A stretch of DNA of 64,000 bases from Thermanaeromonas toyohensis ToBE (GTDB lineage: Bacteria > Bacillota > DSM-521 > Neomoorellales > Neomoorellaceae): assembly GCF_900176005.1 (NCBI RefSeq), contig NZ_LT838272.1:1755587-1819586 (forward strand), read 5' to 3'. Below the pieces are notes generated by a model, which saw nothing but the letters and a program-made list of their open reading frames with translations, searched no databases and was not told the origin of the DNA. Below are positions 26,821 through 34,968 of this stretch, one piece after another. The first letter of the stretch is position 1; each line of letters begins with the position of its first letter. The position numbers were made by a program, and so were the translations under genes.

Positions 26821-26853
26821 AAACCCAGCCTCCAGGCGAGAGGCTGGGTTTTT
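26821..26853 (+). terminator. Riboswitch-controlled intrinsic terminator
   Basis: A perfect 12-bp stem, AAACCCAGCCTC (26821-26832) with GAGGCTGGGTTT (26840-26851), has a 7-nt loop and a run of five T. It lies 51 bases after the aptamer and 27 bases before cobU, the expected expression platform for ligand-induced termination. Confidence 0.88.
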
Positions 26854-26879
26854 AGTTAAGGGGGCCAAGGGGTGGGAGC

Positions 26880-27509
26880 TTGGCGGAAAAGGGCAAGTTG
26901 GTATTGGTCACTGGCGGAGCTAGCAGCGGTAAGAGCCGTTTTGCCGAGGAGCTAGCCGCTAGGTTAGCCCAAGAGGTTGTTTATATCGCTACTGCCCGGA
27001 TCACTGATGAAGAAATGGCTAGGAGGGTGGGCAAGCACAAGGCTAGGAGGCCCGCCTCTTGGCGTACAGTTGAGGAGCCCTGGGATCTCAAGCGGGCCTT
27101 ACAGGAATGGGGCCAAGCCAGCAGGACAATACTGGTGGATTGCCTGGGGACATATGTAACTAATTTGTTGGTAGACAAGGGTATGGAGGAGGAAGAGGTA
27201 AGCCTCACTCTACAGGACTTTGCTCGGCTGGCCTGGGCTTCCCCCGCTGATGTTATTATAGTAAGCAATGAGGTAGGATGGGGTGTGGTACCTTCTTATC
27301 CTCTAGGGAGAGTATTTCGGGATCTTTTAGGTGCGGCTAACCAAGAGATAGCTTGTCTGGCCGATGAGGTCTATTTGGTGGTCTCCGGTCTACCTTTGGA
27401 GATAAAAAGCCTGGCGCAGGCCGGACTTAAAAACTTTTCTAAAGAAGAAGCGAGCTTAGACGGGCGCTTGCCCTGTGATACACTACTACTTGGAGGAAAG
27501 AAGAAATGA
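26880..27509 (+). CDS. cobU: Adenosylcobinamide kinase/guanylyltransferase
   Basis: This 209-residue bifunctional enzyme phosphorylates adenosylcobinamide and transfers GMP to it, activating the corrinoid for lower-ligand attachment. The P-loop GGASSGKSRFAEELA is at the N-terminus, and KHKARRPASW supplies the histidine region used for the GMP intermediate. Length is close to other CobU/CobP proteins. It starts at TTG and is the first gene after the riboswitch terminator. It overlaps cbiD by 4 bases (ATGA). Confidence 0.94.
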   Translation: MAEKGKLVLVTGGASSGKSRFAEELAARLAQEVVYIATARITDEEMARRVGKHKARRPASWRTVEEPWDLKRALQEWGQASRTILVDCLGTYVTNLLVDKGMEEEEVSLTLQDFARLAWASPADVIIVSNEVGWGVVPSYPLGRVFRDLLGAANQEIACLADEVYLVVSGLPLEIKSLAQAGLKNFSKEEASLDGRLPCDTLLLGGKKK

Positions 27510-28633
27510 GTAAAGGATGGCGGCGGGGATATACTACGGGTACTTGTGCAGCGGCTGCGGCCCGGGCAGCGGTGAGAGCTCTTTTGGAGTCTTGCCCCTC
27601 CGAGGATAGGGTTAGGGTAACCCTGCCCCGGGGAGAAGAAGTCGAATTACCGGTTATGGTAAAGCGGGGTGAAGGATGGGCCGAGGCTATAGTAATTAAG
27701 GATGCTGGAGATGATCCGGACATTACCCATGGTGCTGCCATCCATGTACGGGCCAGCTTCATAGACAAGGGTATCACCTTACGTGCAGGACCGGGAGTAG
27801 GGATAGTCACCAAGCCTGGGCTTCCTGTACCGGTAGGTGAACCGGCCATCAACCCTGTTCCTCGGGCCATGATTAAGAAAGCTGTAAAGGATTTCCTTCC
27901 TCCTGACCAGGGAGTGGAGCTTACCATCAGCATTCCTGGAGGAGAGGAGCTGGCCCGACGGACTCTTAATCCTAAGCTGGGTATTCACGGAGGACTTTCT
28001 ATTTTAGGTACTACGGGCATAGTAGAGCCCATGTCTGAAGAAGCCTTCCGGGCCTCACTAATACCCCAGATTGAAGTAGCCCGGGCGGCTGGCCTGGATA
28101 CCCTGGTACTTACCCCTGGGCGGCAGGGCCAACGCCAGGCCGTGGAAAACTATAAGATACCGGCTGAAGCGGTGGTCCTGACCAGCAATTTTATAGGGTT
28201 TCTCGCCGAAGCCTGCGCCGAACGCCATATAAAGCGTCTCCTTTTATGGGGCTATGTAGGTAAATTAGTCAAGGTAGCAGGAGGGATTTTCCATACCCAT
28301 AGCCGCCTGGCTGATGCCCGTCGGGAGATAGTAGGGGCTTGGGCGGCTGCTTGGGGTGCCCCGCCGGGAGTGGTTAAGGCGGTGTTAGAGGCTAACACTG
28401 TAGAAACTATACTTACCATTTTGGAGGAGGCTTGGGGAAGGGAATTTTGCCGGACATTTTGGAATCATATGGCAGGGCTAGCCAGCAGTAGACTTAAGGA
28501 ACGGCTCCAGGATAAAGTCGAAGTAGGGACAGCCTTTCTAAACCTTAAAGGAGAGATTATAGGCTGGGATGAAAAGGCGCAGAAGATTTTGGAGGAGTTG
28601 GGTCATGGCAGGAAACAAGGGGAGTTGGCTTAA
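27506..28633 (+). CDS. cbiD: Cobalt-precorrin-5B C1-methyltransferase
   Basis: This 375-residue CbiD methylates C1 of the corrin ring after ring contraction in the anaerobic pathway. The opening RRGYTTGTCAAAAARAA is characteristic, as are the glycine-rich GPGVGIVTKPGL stretch and the GGLSILGTTGIVEPMS segment. Length is normal. It is translationally coupled to cobU, and its end overlaps cbiE by 29 bases. Confidence 0.95.
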   Translation: MSKGWRRGYTTGTCAAAAARAAVRALLESCPSEDRVRVTLPRGEEVELPVMVKRGEGWAEAIVIKDAGDDPDITHGAAIHVRASFIDKGITLRAGPGVGIVTKPGLPVPVGEPAINPVPRAMIKKAVKDFLPPDQGVELTISIPGGEELARRTLNPKLGIHGGLSILGTTGIVEPMSEEAFRASLIPQIEVARAAGLDTLVLTPGRQGQRQAVENYKIPAEAVVLTSNFIGFLAEACAERHIKRLLLWGYVGKLVKVAGGIFHTHSRLADARREIVGAWAAAWGAPPGVVKAVLEANTVETILTILEEAWGREFCRTFWNHMAGLASSRLKERLQDKVEVGTAFLNLKGEIIGWDEKAQKILEELGHGRKQGELA

Positions 28634-29258
28634 GGTTATAGGTATAGGGCCGGGGCACCCTTCTTGGCTTACCCCTGCGGCCTATGAGGCGGTAGCTCAA
28701 GCTGAGATCTTGGTAGGGGGGCGCCGGGCTCTAGCACTTTTTGCTTTCTTGGAACGGGAGAAAAGGGTAATAGATGGGGACCTGGAAAGTCTCCGACGCT
28801 TTTTAGAGAGCGTGCGGGGGCGACCGACGGCAGTACTGGTTTCTGGAGACCCAGGGCTGTATAGCCTTTTGGGATGGCTAAAGCGGCATTTTCCGGAAGA
28901 AGAAATCATGGTGATACCCGGAATTAGCTCTGTTCAATTAGCTTTTGCCCGATTAGGCTGCGGCTGGGAAGAGGCTATTATCTTAAGCCTTCACGGGAGA
29001 GCCTTAAGCCTTCTAGATCCTTATCTAGAGGGGCTGGCCCAAGAGAGAGTATTGTTGGCCCTTCTGACTGGGGGTAGCAATACGCCGGCTAGGGTAGGAG
29101 AATACTTAACCTCTCAAGGCCTAGGAAAGGTAAGCCTCTGGGTGGGGGCTGAGCTAGGTGGCCCGGAGGAACGTATAGAGTATCTTTTGGCAGAGGAACT
29201 GGCCTGCTCCGACTTTCCTCAAGCAGCGGTGATAATCGGTGGATATAGGAAAAAATAG
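28605..29258 (+). CDS. cbiE: Cobalt-precorrin-7 C5-methyltransferase
   Basis: This 217-residue SAM-dependent tetrapyrrole methylase has the N-terminal loop VIGIGPGHPSWLTPAA and the internal VLVSGDPGLYSLLGWL and IPGISSVQLAFARLG motifs. CbiE methylates C5. The separate CbiT encoded next methylates C15 and decarboxylates; in aerobic bacteria the two are fused as CobL. I chose ATG 28605 because GGAGGAG lies 7 bases upstream. An upstream frame would run into cbiD without conserved sequence. Confidence 0.93.
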   Translation: MAGNKGSWLKVIGIGPGHPSWLTPAAYEAVAQAEILVGGRRALALFAFLEREKRVIDGDLESLRRFLESVRGRPTAVLVSGDPGLYSLLGWLKRHFPEEEIMVIPGISSVQLAFARLGCGWEEAIILSLHGRALSLLDPYLEGLAQERVLLALLTGGSNTPARVGEYLTSQGLGKVSLWVGAELGGPEERIEYLLAEELACSDFPQAAVIIGGYRKK

Positions 29259-29847
29259 ATGGCCCTACATAACCCCAGGTATTCCCGATGAACTATTTCA
29301 AAGGCGGGAAGTGCCTTTAACCAAAGAAGAGGTCCGGGTATTGACCCTGGCTAAAGCACGCCTGGCCCCTGGCCAAACCGTATATGACATCGGCTCAGGG
29401 ACAGGATCCATAACTGTAGAAGCCGCCCGGTTGGTCTCCCCTGGAATCGTATATGCTGTAGATAAAGACGAAGAAGCCCTTAGACTTACTCGCGTTAATG
29501 TAACCTCTTTCGGTTTAACTAATGTGGTATACCTGGCTGGTGAGGCACCGGGAGCTTTAGCTGGGTTACCCCCTGCTGATCGCATATTTATTGGAGGGAG
29601 CGGGGGAAACCTTAAGGAAGTTTTATATCAGTCTTTAAGCCAGTTAAAGCCTAAAGGGATTATAGTTATTAATGCCGTAACCCTGGACACCTTATGGGAA
29701 GCTATAAATTTCGGCCGGGAAAGGGGACTAAAGACTGCGGCTATAGCTTTGAATGTAGCCCGGTTGGAGAGGGCGGGTCGGCGGGAGATTTTCCGCGCCC
29801 TTAATCCCGTATATATCATCCAACTCTGGGGCCAGCCCGGGCCATAG
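29239..29847 (+). CDS. cbiT: Cobalt-precorrin-6B C15-methyltransferase (decarboxylating)
   Basis: This 202-residue class I SAM methyltransferase contains the family N-terminal element WPYITPGIPDELF, followed by the SAM-binding motif VYDIGSGTGSITVEAA and the acidic YAVDKDEEALRL strand end. It acts together with CbiE to finish C15 methylation and acetate-side-chain decarboxylation. GTG start; the gene overlaps cbiE by 20 bases. Confidence 0.94.
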   Translation: MDIGKNRWPYITPGIPDELFQRREVPLTKEEVRVLTLAKARLAPGQTVYDIGSGTGSITVEAARLVSPGIVYAVDKDEEALRLTRVNVTSFGLTNVVYLAGEAPGALAGLPPADRIFIGGSGGNLKEVLYQSLSQLKPKGIIVINAVTLDTLWEAINFGRERGLKTAAIALNVARLERAGRREIFRALNPVYIIQLWGQPGP

Positions 29848-29867
29848 ATTAAAGGAGGAGAAGGGTT

Positions 29868-30587
29868 TTGGTAGGGAAACTTTACGGTATAGGGGTGGGA
29901 CCTGGGGATCCCGAGCTTCTTACACTTAAGGCCCGCCGCATAATAGAGGAGGTCCCTGTTCTGGCGGTCCCCGTCTCCCAGCGTGGGGAGGAGAGCTTGG
30001 CTCTTAAGGTGGTAAAACCCTTTATCCGGCCCCAGCAGGAGATTCTTTCCCTTTTTATGCCTATGAGTCGTGACCGTTCGTACTTGGAACGCTCTTGGGA
30101 GGCCGCCGCCCATGAATTATTGAATAAACTCTATGAGGGGAAAGACGTAGCCTTTTTAACCTTAGGAGATGCTAGCCTCTATAGTACCTATAGCTACTTG
30201 ATGGAAAAAGCCCGGGAGATGAACCCGGATCTGGTCGTGGAGACTGTGCCGGGTATTACTTCCTTTTGTGCTGCGGCGGCTAGACTTAACTTGCCCTTGG
30301 CTAAGGGGGACGAGCCTTTAGCCATCATACCGGTAGTGGAAGAGGATGTGGCTACTTTAAGGGAATGGCTTGCCCAATTTCCCAATCTGGTCCTTATGAA
30401 AGTAGCCCGGAGGTACGAGGAAATCGTAGGCCTTTTAGCCGAAGCAGGGGTCCTTAAGAGTTCGGTTCTAGCCACGCGCTGCTGTCTAGAAGGCGAGCGG
30501 TTTTCCTGGGATCTCGAAGCTGGCCTGGGCCAGCGGCACGACTACTTGTCTCTTATTCTTGTACATAAAGGGAGGAGTTCAGGATGA
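29868..30587 (+). CDS. cbiL: Cobalt-precorrin-2 C20-methyltransferase
   Basis: This 239-residue tetrapyrrole methylase has the opening GIGVGPGDPELLTLKARRI and the internal VAFLTLGDASLYSTYSYL and VPGITSFCAAAARLNLPLA motifs. These distinguish C20-methylases (CbiL/CobI) from the other methylases in the operon. It is the first methylation after cobalt insertion. TTG start preceded by AAAGGAGGAG. It overlaps cbiF by 4 bases (ATGA). Confidence 0.93.
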   Translation: MVGKLYGIGVGPGDPELLTLKARRIIEEVPVLAVPVSQRGEESLALKVVKPFIRPQQEILSLFMPMSRDRSYLERSWEAAAHELLNKLYEGKDVAFLTLGDASLYSTYSYLMEKAREMNPDLVVETVPGITSFCAAAARLNLPLAKGDEPLAIIPVVEEDVATLREWLAQFPNLVLMKVARRYEEIVGLLAEAGVLKSSVLATRCCLEGERFSWDLEAGLGQRHDYLSLILVHKGRSSG

Positions 30588-31375
30588 AGGTTTATTTCAT
30601 AGGTGCTGGACCCGGGGATCCGGAACTTATAACGGTGAAAGGGCAACGCTTACTTAAGGAGGCAGAGGTTGTAATCTATGCAGGCTCTTTAGTAAACCCT
30701 GCCCTGCTGGGTTGGGCGCGCCCAGAAGCTCGTATTTATGATAGTTCCTCTTTAACTTTGGAAGAGATTATAGATCTTATGGAGGAAGCTGTAAGAAAGG
30801 GACAAAAAGTAGCCCGGCTTCATACAGGGGATACCTCCCTTTACAGCGCAATACAAGAGCAGATAGAGGCTTTAGAAGCCCGCGGTATCCCTTATGAGAT
30901 TGTGCCTGGAGTTAGCTCCTTTTCTGCAGCAGCAGCAGCGGTAAGAAAAGAATTTACCTTGCCGGGGCAGAGCCAGACCCTTATTTTGACCAGGAGGGCA
31001 GGAAGAACTCCCGTGCCGGAAGCTGAGAGTCTTGCGGCTCTGAGCGTCCATCGGGCTAGTTTATGTTTGTTCCTGAGCGCCCATTGTTTAAAAGAGGCTA
31101 CCCAGGAACTGGCCACCGGATATGGCCTGGAGGCTCCGGCTGCGTTGGTTTATAAGGCTTCCTGGCCCGAAGAAAAAATTTTGTATGGGAGTTTGGCCGA
31201 TATCGCGGACCGAGCCCAAAAGGAGGGCATAGAGCGCACGGCCTTACTTCTGGTGGGGGATTTTCTCCGGGGAAGGGGCCAGCGTTCCCGTCTATATCAT
31301 CCCGCATTTTCCCACGGTTTCCGGAGGAAAAAGGATGAAGCTAGCCATCATCACCTTGACGAAACAGGGTCTTAA
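30584..31375 (+). CDS. cbiF: Cobalt-precorrin-4 C11-methyltransferase
   Basis: This 263-residue SAM-dependent methylase has the N-terminal FIGAGPGDPELITVKGQRLL and the CbiF/CobM signatures VIYAGSLVNPALL, RLHTGDTSLYSAIQEQ and VPGVSSFSAAAAAV. It methylates C11 of the corrin precursor. ATGA overlap with cbiL, and a 41-base overlap with cbiG, so the three are translated as a coupled set. Confidence 0.95.
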   Translation: MKVYFIGAGPGDPELITVKGQRLLKEAEVVIYAGSLVNPALLGWARPEARIYDSSSLTLEEIIDLMEEAVRKGQKVARLHTGDTSLYSAIQEQIEALEARGIPYEIVPGVSSFSAAAAAVRKEFTLPGQSQTLILTRRAGRTPVPEAESLAALSVHRASLCLFLSAHCLKEATQELATGYGLEAPAALVYKASWPEEKILYGSLADIADRAQKEGIERTALLLVGDFLRGRGQRSRLYHPAFSHGFRRKKDEASHHHLDETGS

Positions 31376-32435
31376 GACGGCAAGAAGGATAGCCTTTTTA
31401 TATAAAGGGAAAGCCCATATTTATACTCCTTTAGCCTTACTAGAGGAAGTCTCTTCAAGGGATGGATCTTCAAAGCTTGAAGAAGAGGGGGTTATATTCC
31501 CTTTTAAGCGGCCTTTAAAATATTCTTGTGGCCAGCTTTGGAAGAGTTACCAGGGCCTCATCTTTATAATGGCTACAGGGATAGTAGTACGGTGTCTCGC
31601 TCCCTATCTACAGGATAAGAAGAAAGACCCTGCAGTTGTGGTGTTAGATGAGAAGGGTGAATATATAATAAGCCTTTTGTCTGGCCACCTAGGGGGGGCT
31701 AATAGACTGGCCCGGGAGATAGCCCACTTCCTGGGAGGGAAAGCAGTTATTACTACATCTAGCGATATCCAGGGTCTTCCAGCTTTAGATGTGGTGGCTC
31801 AAGAGTTAGGGTTTAAGGTTATCCCGGGAGAAAGGTTCACCCAGGTTATGGGAGCGCTGGTCAATGGGAAGAAGGTAGGCGTCTGGGCAGAAGAACCCTG
31901 GCAGGAAAGGCTGGAAAGGGAGCTTAAAGGTTTAAAGGTTGAGCCTTGGTTTAAGTATCGAGGTCCAGAAGGGTGGGAGGCAGGGATACTCGTTACTTCA
32001 AGGAGATGCAAGCTTCCCCCTGGACCTTGGGTTTTCTGGCGGCCCCAGGAGCTGGTAGCAGGGGTGGGCTGCCGCAAAGGGATAGACTATAAGTCTATCC
32101 TTAAAGCCTTAGGGGTGGCCTTTAAAACAGCCGGCCGCAGCCTATTAAGCCTTAAGGCTTTGGCTACCTGGGAGTTTAAGGCGAAAGAAGAAGGGCTAGT
32201 AATTGTAGCCCAGAGGCTTAACGTACCCTTGCTAAGTTTTTCTAAGGAAGAGCTCCTAAAGGTTTGGGAGGAGACTCCGGGTCTCTCCTATTCTTCCCTA
32301 GCCCAAGAGAGGTTGGGCTTAAGCGGTGTCTGCGAGCCGGCAGCGCTACTGGGATCAAGAAAGGGGGAGCTTATATGCAAGAAGATAGCCTTAAATGGAG
32401 TAACCGTAGCCCTGGCCAGGGCCACATATCTATAG
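31335..32435 (+). CDS. cbiG: Cobalt-precorrin-5A hydrolase
   Basis: This 366-residue CbiG opens the ring-contracted lactone and releases the C20 fragment as acetaldehyde. The N-terminal domain begins KLAIITLTKQGLKTARRIA. The central region has ATGIVVRCLAPYLQDKKKDP and SLLSGHLGGANRLAREIA. The C-terminal domain begins VAGVGCRKGIDYKSILKAL. All three parts are present, so it is full length. It starts inside the end of cbiF, with GGAGG just upstream of the ATG. Confidence 0.95.
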   Translation: MKLAIITLTKQGLKTARRIAFLYKGKAHIYTPLALLEEVSSRDGSSKLEEEGVIFPFKRPLKYSCGQLWKSYQGLIFIMATGIVVRCLAPYLQDKKKDPAVVVLDEKGEYIISLLSGHLGGANRLAREIAHFLGGKAVITTSSDIQGLPALDVVAQELGFKVIPGERFTQVMGALVNGKKVGVWAEEPWQERLERELKGLKVEPWFKYRGPEGWEAGILVTSRRCKLPPGPWVFWRPQELVAGVGCRKGIDYKSILKALGVAFKTAGRSLLSLKALATWEFKAKEEGLVIVAQRLNVPLLSFSKEELLKVWEETPGLSYSSLAQERLGLSGVCEPAALLGSRKGELICKKIALNGVTVALARATYL

Positions 32436-33154
32436 TAGGCTTGGGGCCTGGGGGACCGCAAGATATGACACCCCGGGCCACAGAAGCTTTAGCCCAGGCC
32501 AAGGTTGTAGTAGGCTACCGTCCTTATATAGCCCTTTTGGGAGAGCTGGCTGCTTCTAAAGAGGTTGTAGCTACAGGGATGACGGCGGAAGTGGAGCGGT
32601 GCCAGGAAGCTGTGCGGCGAGCAGCCCAAGGGCAAAGGGTAGCAGTAATTTCTAGCGGAGATGCGGGGATTTACGGAATGGCCGGGTTGGTCCTACAGAT
32701 CCTTCATCAAGAAGACCGGGCCGGAAGGATAGGGGTGGAAGTAGTCCCAGGGGTAACCGCGGCCACAGCGGCAGCCGCTGCCTTGGGAGCCCCCCTTATG
32801 CACGATTTTGCTGTCATCAGTTTGAGCGACCGTTTGACTCCGTGGGAGACCATAGCCCGGCGCTTGAACTTGGCCGCCCAAGGTGATTTTGTAATTGTTC
32901 TTTATAACCCTAAAAGTAAGACACGCACCTGGCAGCTTAGCTCAGCCCAGGAGATCATTTTACAGTATCGCTCTCCAGCTACACCAGTAGGGGTCGTACG
33001 CCAAGCGGGGCGTCCCGGCCAGCAAGTATGGATCTCTGATCTTGCTTCTTTTTTAAGCCTCCCTGTAGATATGTTATCTACAGTTATTATAGGGAATAGT
33101 CAAACGCAAGTTTTAGGGAAATGGATGGTTACCCCTAGGGGGTACGAGCTGTGA
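32375..33154 (+). CDS. cbiH: Cobalt-precorrin-3B C17-methyltransferase
   Basis: This is a 259-residue tetrapyrrole methylase that performs ring contraction with C17 methylation. Motifs are ISIVGLGPGGPQDMTPRA, VVVGYRPYIALL, VAVISSGDAGIYGMAGLV and VPGVTAATAAAAALGAP, typical for CbiH/CobJ. The ATG at 32375 has GGGGGAG 6 bases upstream and overlaps cbiG by 61 bases. The longer frame from 32264 adds only sequence with no resemblance to the family. Confidence 0.94.
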   Translation: MQEDSLKWSNRSPGQGHISIVGLGPGGPQDMTPRATEALAQAKVVVGYRPYIALLGELAASKEVVATGMTAEVERCQEAVRRAAQGQRVAVISSGDAGIYGMAGLVLQILHQEDRAGRIGVEVVPGVTAATAAAAALGAPLMHDFAVISLSDRLTPWETIARRLNLAAQGDFVIVLYNPKSKTRTWQLSSAQEIILQYRSPATPVGVVRQAGRPGQQVWISDLASFLSLPVDMLSTVIIGNSQTQVLGKWMVTPRGYEL

Positions 33155-33927
33155 TCTTAGTTTTAAGCGGGACATCTGATGGGAACGGGCTTATCCGGGA
33201 GCTGGTAAGCCTAGGTTACCGGGTGCTGGCTACAGCTGTCACCCCTTATGGTGCCCACCTGGCCAGGGAGGCCGGAGCTGTAGAAGTATCCCAAGGAGAG
33301 CTCGATAAAACATCCTTTAAGGAGCTAGTCCAAAAGAAAAAAGTGAGGGCCGTAATAGATGCTACCCACCCTTACGCGGAGAAGATAACCTCCATAGCCC
33401 AGGAGGTAGCTGAAGATGTAAATATCCCTTACCTCCGCCTCCGCCGGGAATTTGCCCCCGTACCCCAGCATCCTTTGGTTAAGATGGCTTCAGATTGGGA
33501 AGAAGCTGCCGAGGCTGCAGCCCGGGCCCAGGGCAATACCGTATTTTTGGCCATCGGGTCCCGCCGTTTAGAGGTTTTTACTAATTATGAGGGTTTACGG
33601 AAGAAACGCTTAGTGGTACGTATTTTACCTGACCGGGATTCTTTAGAGAAATGTCTTAAACTCGGGTTTTGGCCCCGGGATATTATCGCCTTACAAGGAC
33701 CCTTTAGCTATGAGTTAAATTTAGCCCTTTTTCGTGAGTATAAGGCCGAAGTTTTGGTGACCAAGGATAGTGGCCATACGGGGGGCCTCTTGGAAAAGAT
33801 TCAGGCCGCCCTAGACTTAAAATTGGAGGTTATCCTTTTAAGACGTCCTCCAGAACCCCCAGGTTTAAGGCTGGAGGAGATCTTAAAGGTTTTAGAGCAA
33901 ACCTGTAAAGGTGTGTTTAAAGGCTAG
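33151..33927 (+). CDS. cbiJ: Cobalt-precorrin-6A reductase
   Basis: This 258-residue reductase of the CbiJ/CobK family has the nucleotide-binding start LVLSGTSDGNGLIREL, the VIDATHPYAEKI motif and the C-terminal VTKDSGHTGGLLEKIQAA. It reduces the C18-C19 double bond with a pyridine nucleotide. GTG start overlapping cbiH by 4 bases. Confidence 0.94.
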   Translation: MILVLSGTSDGNGLIRELVSLGYRVLATAVTPYGAHLAREAGAVEVSQGELDKTSFKELVQKKKVRAVIDATHPYAEKITSIAQEVAEDVNIPYLRLRREFAPVPQHPLVKMASDWEEAAEAAARAQGNTVFLAIGSRRLEVFTNYEGLRKKRLVVRILPDRDSLEKCLKLGFWPRDIIALQGPFSYELNLALFREYKAEVLVTKDSGHTGGLLEKIQAALDLKLEVILLRRPPEPPGLRLEEILKVLEQTCKGVFKG

Positions 33928-33959
33928 CTTAAAGTCAAGGAGTTTGGGGAGGAAGATTG

Positions 33960-34349
33960 ATGCAAAGCAGGATCATCCTTTTGGGTCATGGGAGCCGCAT
34001 ACCCGAGGCTAACGAACACTTGCGAAAGCTCGCTTCCCAAGTAGGCGAGCTTTTAGGAGGGCTTCCGGTGGACGCCTGTTATATGATGCGTGCCCGGCCC
34101 GATCTAGCAGAAGGGGTAGCCCGGGCGGTGGAGGAAGGGGCTAAGAGAATTGTCGTGGTACCCATGTTTTTTTGTAACGGGCTCCATGTGCAGAGGGATA
34201 TACCAGAGCAATTAGAGAAGCTGCGGGCCACCTATCCCCAGGTAGAGTTTATCTATGCCGCTAATTTAGGGGCTGACCGCAGGATCGCGGAGATTATAGT
34301 GGAGCGCATCCAGGAGGTGGCACCGGGTGAATTTTTTGCGAGACCCTAA
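33960..34349 (+). CDS. cbiX: Short sirohydrochlorin cobaltochelatase (CbiX-S type)
   Basis: This 129-residue protein is a single-domain chelatase, half the length of classical CbiX/CbiK. The metal-binding His of ILLGHGSRIPEANEHL is near the N-terminus, and a second conserved His occurs in FFCNGLHVQRDIPEQL. Short CbiX proteins form homodimers that insert Co2+ into sirohydrochlorin, the entry step of this pathway. ATG 33960 has GGGGAGG 7 bases upstream. It overlaps cbiC by 23 bases. Confidence 0.92.
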   Translation: MQSRIILLGHGSRIPEANEHLRKLASQVGELLGGLPVDACYMMRARPDLAEGVARAVEEGAKRIVVVPMFFCNGLHVQRDIPEQLEKLRATYPQVEFIYAANLGADRRIAEIIVERIQEVAPGEFFARP

Positions 34350-34968
34350 GGATATTGAGGAAAAAAGCCAGGCCTTTATTTCCGCCCATCTGGAAGGAGC
34401 TTGGGCTCCCGAGGAAAAACAGATACTCACTCGTATAATCCATGCCACCGGCGACTTAAGTTACGCCAGCTTAACAGTTATCCACCCGGATCTGGTGCCC
34501 GAAGCTTTAAAGGCCTTGCGCCAGGGAGCAGCCATAGTAACAGATGTGGAAATGGTTAGAAGTGGTATAAATGCTTCTTTGGCCGCTAAGGGGAAATGTC
34601 CTGTAATCTGCGCTATCCGGGAGGAAGAGGTTATAAGGATGGCCACGGCAAGATCGGAGACCCGGGCCATGGTGGCCATGGAGTACTTGGCACCTCGAAT
34701 GTGGGGTTCCGTAGTAGCCATCGGTAATGCGCCGACCGCCTTGTTCCGCCTCCTGGAACTCATAGAGAGCGGGCAGACCCGGCCGGCAGTCATTATCGGG
34801 ACGCCGGTGGGCTTTGTAGGAGCTTCCGAGGCTAAAGAAGCCTTGGAGAAGAGCCCAGTACCTTTCTTGACTGTCCGTGGATCCAAGGGCGGAAGCACAG
34901 TGGCCGCCGCGGCTGTCAATGCCCTCTTACATTTGGCTTTTAAAGGGGGTTTTAAGGCTGAAGGCTAA
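34327..34968 (+). CDS. cbiC: Cobalt-precorrin-8 methylmutase
   Basis: This 213-residue methylmutase moves the methyl group from C11 to C12 to give cobyrinate. The family signature RIIHATGDLSYAS contains the catalytic His. GTPVGFVGASEAKEAL and TVRGSKGGSTVAAAAVNALL lie near the C-terminus. GTG start with GGAGGTG 7 bases upstream, inside the end of cbiX. Confidence 0.95.
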   Translation: MNFLRDPKDIEEKSQAFISAHLEGAWAPEEKQILTRIIHATGDLSYASLTVIHPDLVPEALKALRQGAAIVTDVEMVRSGINASLAAKGKCPVICAIREEEVIRMATARSETRAMVAMEYLAPRMWGSVVAIGNAPTALFRLLELIESGQTRPAVIIGTPVGFVGASEAKEALEKSPVPFLTVRGSKGGSTVAAAAVNALLHLAFKGGFKAEG

